Source: an uncultured Cohaesibacter sp. (GTDB taxonomy: Bacteria > Pseudomonadota > Alphaproteobacteria > Rhizobiales > Cohaesibacteraceae). Taken from it: a stretch of DNA of 64,000 bases. The stretch spans positions 1,116,001 through 1,180,000 of the forward strand of contig NZ_OY782507.1 of NCBI RefSeq assembly GCF_963677725.1. The letters are read 5' to 3'. Under the pieces are notes generated by a model. That model had not been told where the DNA came from. It searched no databases and was given only the letters and a program-made list of their open reading frames with translations. How positions within the stretch are numbered: the first letter of the stretch is position 1; each line of letters starts with the position of its first letter. Positions 62,338-64,000 of this stretch are shown here, piece by piece. A program made the position numbers and the translations under genes.

Positions 62338-62368
62338 TTGACCTAAAGTTAGGTTTAGCAATTACGCT
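62338..62368 (+). promoter_or_regulatory. Probable SoxR box and promoter of the VOC gene
   Basis: TTGACC (62338-62343) and TACGCT (62363-62368) are 19 bases apart, the long spacer typical of MerR-family promoters. The spacer holds the dyad ACCTAA-AG-TTAGGT (62341-62354). Aligned with the known SoxR operator pattern TTGACCTCAAGTTAACTTGAGG it matches at 17 of 22 positions. It drives the plus strand, towards the VOC gene, leaving a leader of about 110 bases. Confidence 0.6.
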
Positions 62369-62485
62369 TACCCCACGCAAATTAAAATTTAACCAATTAT
62401 GAACCCAACAGGGCCTTCGTGCGTTGATGGGTCATAAGAAACGAAGCGTACCTTTGAAAAGGGCACGCTTATAAGGATCAAAACC

Positions 62486-62866
62486 ATGCCTCTTGCATCG
62501 CTCGAACATGCCAACATCACGGTCACCGATGTGGACCGCAGCGCGCAATTTCTGATCGATTTGTTCGGCTGGACCATACGCTGGAAGGGCCCGTCCAAAG
62601 ACGGCGGCACCACAGCCCATGTAGGGACAGAGGAACAATATATCGCGCTCTATTCCAAAGGCGCCAAAGATACGACGGTCAACAGCTATGAAACCATCGG
62701 CGGTCTTAATCATATTGGCGTGGTGGTTGACGATCTTGACGCAATGGAAGCCCGGGTTGTTGCCCTTGGCTATGAGCCCAAAAATCATGCCGACTATGAG
62801 CCTGGACGCCGCTTCTATTTCGACGATCATGACGGCATTGAATATGAGCTGGTTCAGTATGACTGA
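62486..62866 (+). CDS. VOC family protein, probable SoxR target
   Basis: A 126-residue glyoxalase-fold protein: LEHANITVTDVDRSAQFLIDLF at the N-terminus, then LNHIGVVVDDLDAMEARV and the C-terminal DHDGIEYELVQYD. Positions of His4-like, Glu and His residues fit a VOC metal site. It is divergent from soxR with a SoxR-box-like promoter between; it may detoxify or bind redox-active or electrophilic compounds. Substrate unknown. Confidence 0.87.
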   Translation: MPLASLEHANITVTDVDRSAQFLIDLFGWTIRWKGPSKDGGTTAHVGTEEQYIALYSKGAKDTTVNSYETIGGLNHIGVVVDDLDAMEARVVALGYEPKNHADYEPGRRFYFDDHDGIEYELVQYD

Positions 62867-62909
62867 TCAGCTCAACCATCTGACCCATTGAGCAAAGAAA
62901 GGCCAAAAC

Positions 62910-63023
62910 ATGTCATTGCTGGACCTGTTGAAACTCATCCCCTTGCCGCGCTTGTCTTCTCTGGTGCCGATGCTTATGGTGAATGATCTCATCCGCCGCC
63001 ATCACGCCAGAAACTTGCGATGA
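62910..63023 (+). CDS. Possible 37-residue small protein
   Basis: A short frame ATG 62910 to TGA 63021, with AAAGG seven bases upstream, between the VOC gene and an amidohydrolase gene on the same strand. The product MSLLDLLKLIPLPRLSSLVP... is Leu-rich at the start and basic at the end (RRHHARNLR), like many short membrane-associated peptides. No family recognised; may not be translated. Confidence 0.3.
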   Translation: MSLLDLLKLIPLPRLSSLVPMLMVNDLIRRHHARNLR

Positions 63024-63064
63024 CGGGCCTTTCTCTTTTCTGATTATCGGGACTTTCACCGGCC

Positions 63065-64000
63065 ATGTCGTTTCACTTGAGCAACAGCATGCTCGACCAA
63101 CTGGTTGACTTTCGTCATGAAATCCATCGTCATCCGGATTTGCCAGGACTTGAGGGTGAAACGGCCAAAAGGGTTGAAGCCGCACTTGCGCCCTTGTCGC
63201 CCGACCAGTTGGTGACGGGACTGGGTGCGTGGCAAGAAGCAGATGGCAGTGACTGGGGTGGCACGGGCATCGCTGCAATTTTTGACGGCGAGCGAATCGA
63301 AGACGGGCCGACCCTGCTTTTTCGATGCGAGTTGGACGGGTTGCCGATCAGCGAGCAATCTGAAGCGGCTCATCGCTCGATGGTTGACGGACAGGCGCAT
63401 TCCTGCGGCCATGATGGCCATATGACAATTTTGCTTGGGCTGGCGATGCGGCTGGCGAACAAGCGCCCTGCCCGCGGACGGGTGATCCTGTTGTTCCAAC
63501 CAGCCGAGGAAACCGGCAAAGGGGCACGCGCCGTAGCCAAAGATCCAGCCTTCCAGACCCTCAAGCCAGATATGGCCTTTGCCTTGCACAATCTGCCGGG
63601 ACTTTCCCATGGCGAAGTTTGGCTGAAGGATGGGGCCATGTGTTGTGCCTCACGCGGTATGCGGATCAAGCTTGAAGGCAAAACCTCCCACGCCTCGCTG
63701 CCGCAAGATGGTCTTTCACCCCTTGATGGAGTGATGAGGATTGTCGCGGGACTGAAGGCATTGTCCAATGGCCTTGATGAAGGCCAACAGCTGGATGAGG
63801 ATTTCAAGTTGGTCACCATCACCCACATTGACATGGGTGAGCCCTGTTTCGGGATATCTCCCGCAAACGCCGAGATTTGGGTGACCCTGCGCACGGTGAC
63901 GGATGATGCTATGGCCGGTTTGGTGGAAGCGGCCCATTCCCTTGCCACCGACACGGCGAAGGCCGAGGGCCTGTTACTCAGCCTCAGCGAAGATGACGTA
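63065..64000 (+). CDS. M20 family amidohydrolase / N-acyl amino-acid hydrolase, N-terminal 312 codons (partial)
   Basis: The gene runs off the right edge. From ATG 63065 the visible 312 codons show the M20 peptidase pattern: FRHEIHRHPDLPGLEGETA, ELDGLPI, the metal-binding HSCGHDGHM, the catalytic QPAEETGKGA and HNLPGLSHGEV. The first metal ligand position reads FRCELDGLP rather than the usual RADxDALP, with Glu in place of Asp, which is unusual but may still bind. Such enzymes hydrolyse hippurate, N-acetyl amino acids or auxin conjugates; substrate unknown. Zinc or manganese-dependent. Confidence 0.85.
   Translation, partial: MSFHLSNSMLDQLVDFRHEIHRHPDLPGLEGETAKRVEAALAPLSPDQLVTGLGAWQEADGSDWGGTGIAAIFDGERIEDGPTLLFRCELDGLPISEQSEAAHRSMVDGQAHSCGHDGHMTILLGLAMRLANKRPARGRVILLFQPAEETGKGARAVAKDPAFQTLKPDMAFALHNLPGLSHGEVWLKDGAMCCASRGMRIKLEGKTSHASLPQDGLSPLDGVMRIVAGLKALSNGLDEGQQLDEDFKLVTITHIDMGEPCFGISPANAEIWVTLRTVTDDAMAGLVEAAHSLATDTAKAEGLLLSLSEDDV

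Noticed and set aside
1..64000. tRNA, rRNA, insertion sequences, prophage or plasmid genes
   Set aside because: No T-loop-like GGTTCGAAT motifs with a matching acceptor stem and no transposase, integrase or replication genes were seen anywhere in the window.

Overview
The window is a gene-dense piece of an alphaproteobacterial chromosome with moderate G+C. Gene content points to the Hyphomicrobiales (Rhizobiales): a TipF-like flagellar protein, an NrtR-type 'NAD regulator', a RibB with a decayed RibA domain, SoxR, an alanine dehydrogenase/Lrp pair, two-part YeeE/YedE transporters, PA0069-type radical SAM protein, DUF6460 and DUF1127 proteins, and two sites matching the CtrA box TTAA-N7-TTAAC. 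A marine genus such as Cohaesibacter would fit, but that is only an impression. I see no transposase, integrase, phage gene, CRISPR array, rRNA or tRNA; this looks like core chromosome.

Layout. 1-10.5 kb: start of dxs, small secreted and transport genes, a SCO1-type copper chaperone, TlyA, UbiA, PurD, a FecR-domain membrane protein, an RNA m5U methyltransferase and two tandem small membrane paralogues. 10.6-15 kb: an SRPBCC protein, a structured RNA candidate, ald with its divergent Lrp regulator, and a YeeE/YedE pair. 15-25 kb: ceramidase-like and TRIC-like membrane proteins, a DUF418 protein, and a co-oriented minus-strand block fabI / histidine phosphatase / secreted protein / aroC / ribB. 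25-33 kb: TetR divergent from a D-2-hydroxyacid dehydrogenase-type flavoenzyme with a GNAT gene, an AsmA protein, and the ScoAB CoA-transferase. 33-37.4 kb: ferric-iron ABC uptake (permease and binding protein) with structured RNA candidates on both sides of the binding-protein gene. 37.4-44.8 kb: HD hydrolase, tyrosine phosphatase, NAD regulator, RNase HII, a LemA/DUF2207 pair, a ChaN lipoprotein-like haem-binding protein. 45-50 kb: several unrecognised secreted proteins, a second FecR-domain protein with a 13-unit Ser/Asn repeat tail, and glyQ. 50-64 kb: YitT, MoaB, YgfZ, a HAD hydrolase, TipF, a radical SAM protein, LysR with a PP2C-like protein, SppA, SoxR divergent from a VOC protein, and an M20 amidohydrolase cut by the window end.

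Most of the protein genes are ordinary. What is least explained lies between genes. On the minus strand between the iron-binding-protein gene and its permease there is a roughly 350-nt stretch holding four hairpins that all carry the same 7-nt loop (CUGGUCC), ending at a perfect 12-bp terminator. Upstream of the same gene, on the same strand, a second short hairpin-rich element ends in its own terminator and has a loop containing GGACC, which could pair with the repeated loops. Two more structured RNA candidates lie at 11.3-11.6 kb (three-way junction with a GNRA loop, then a terminator) and 56.4-56.6 kb (three perfect hairpins, the last a terminator). All four were found by eye and need folding, covariation and RNA data.
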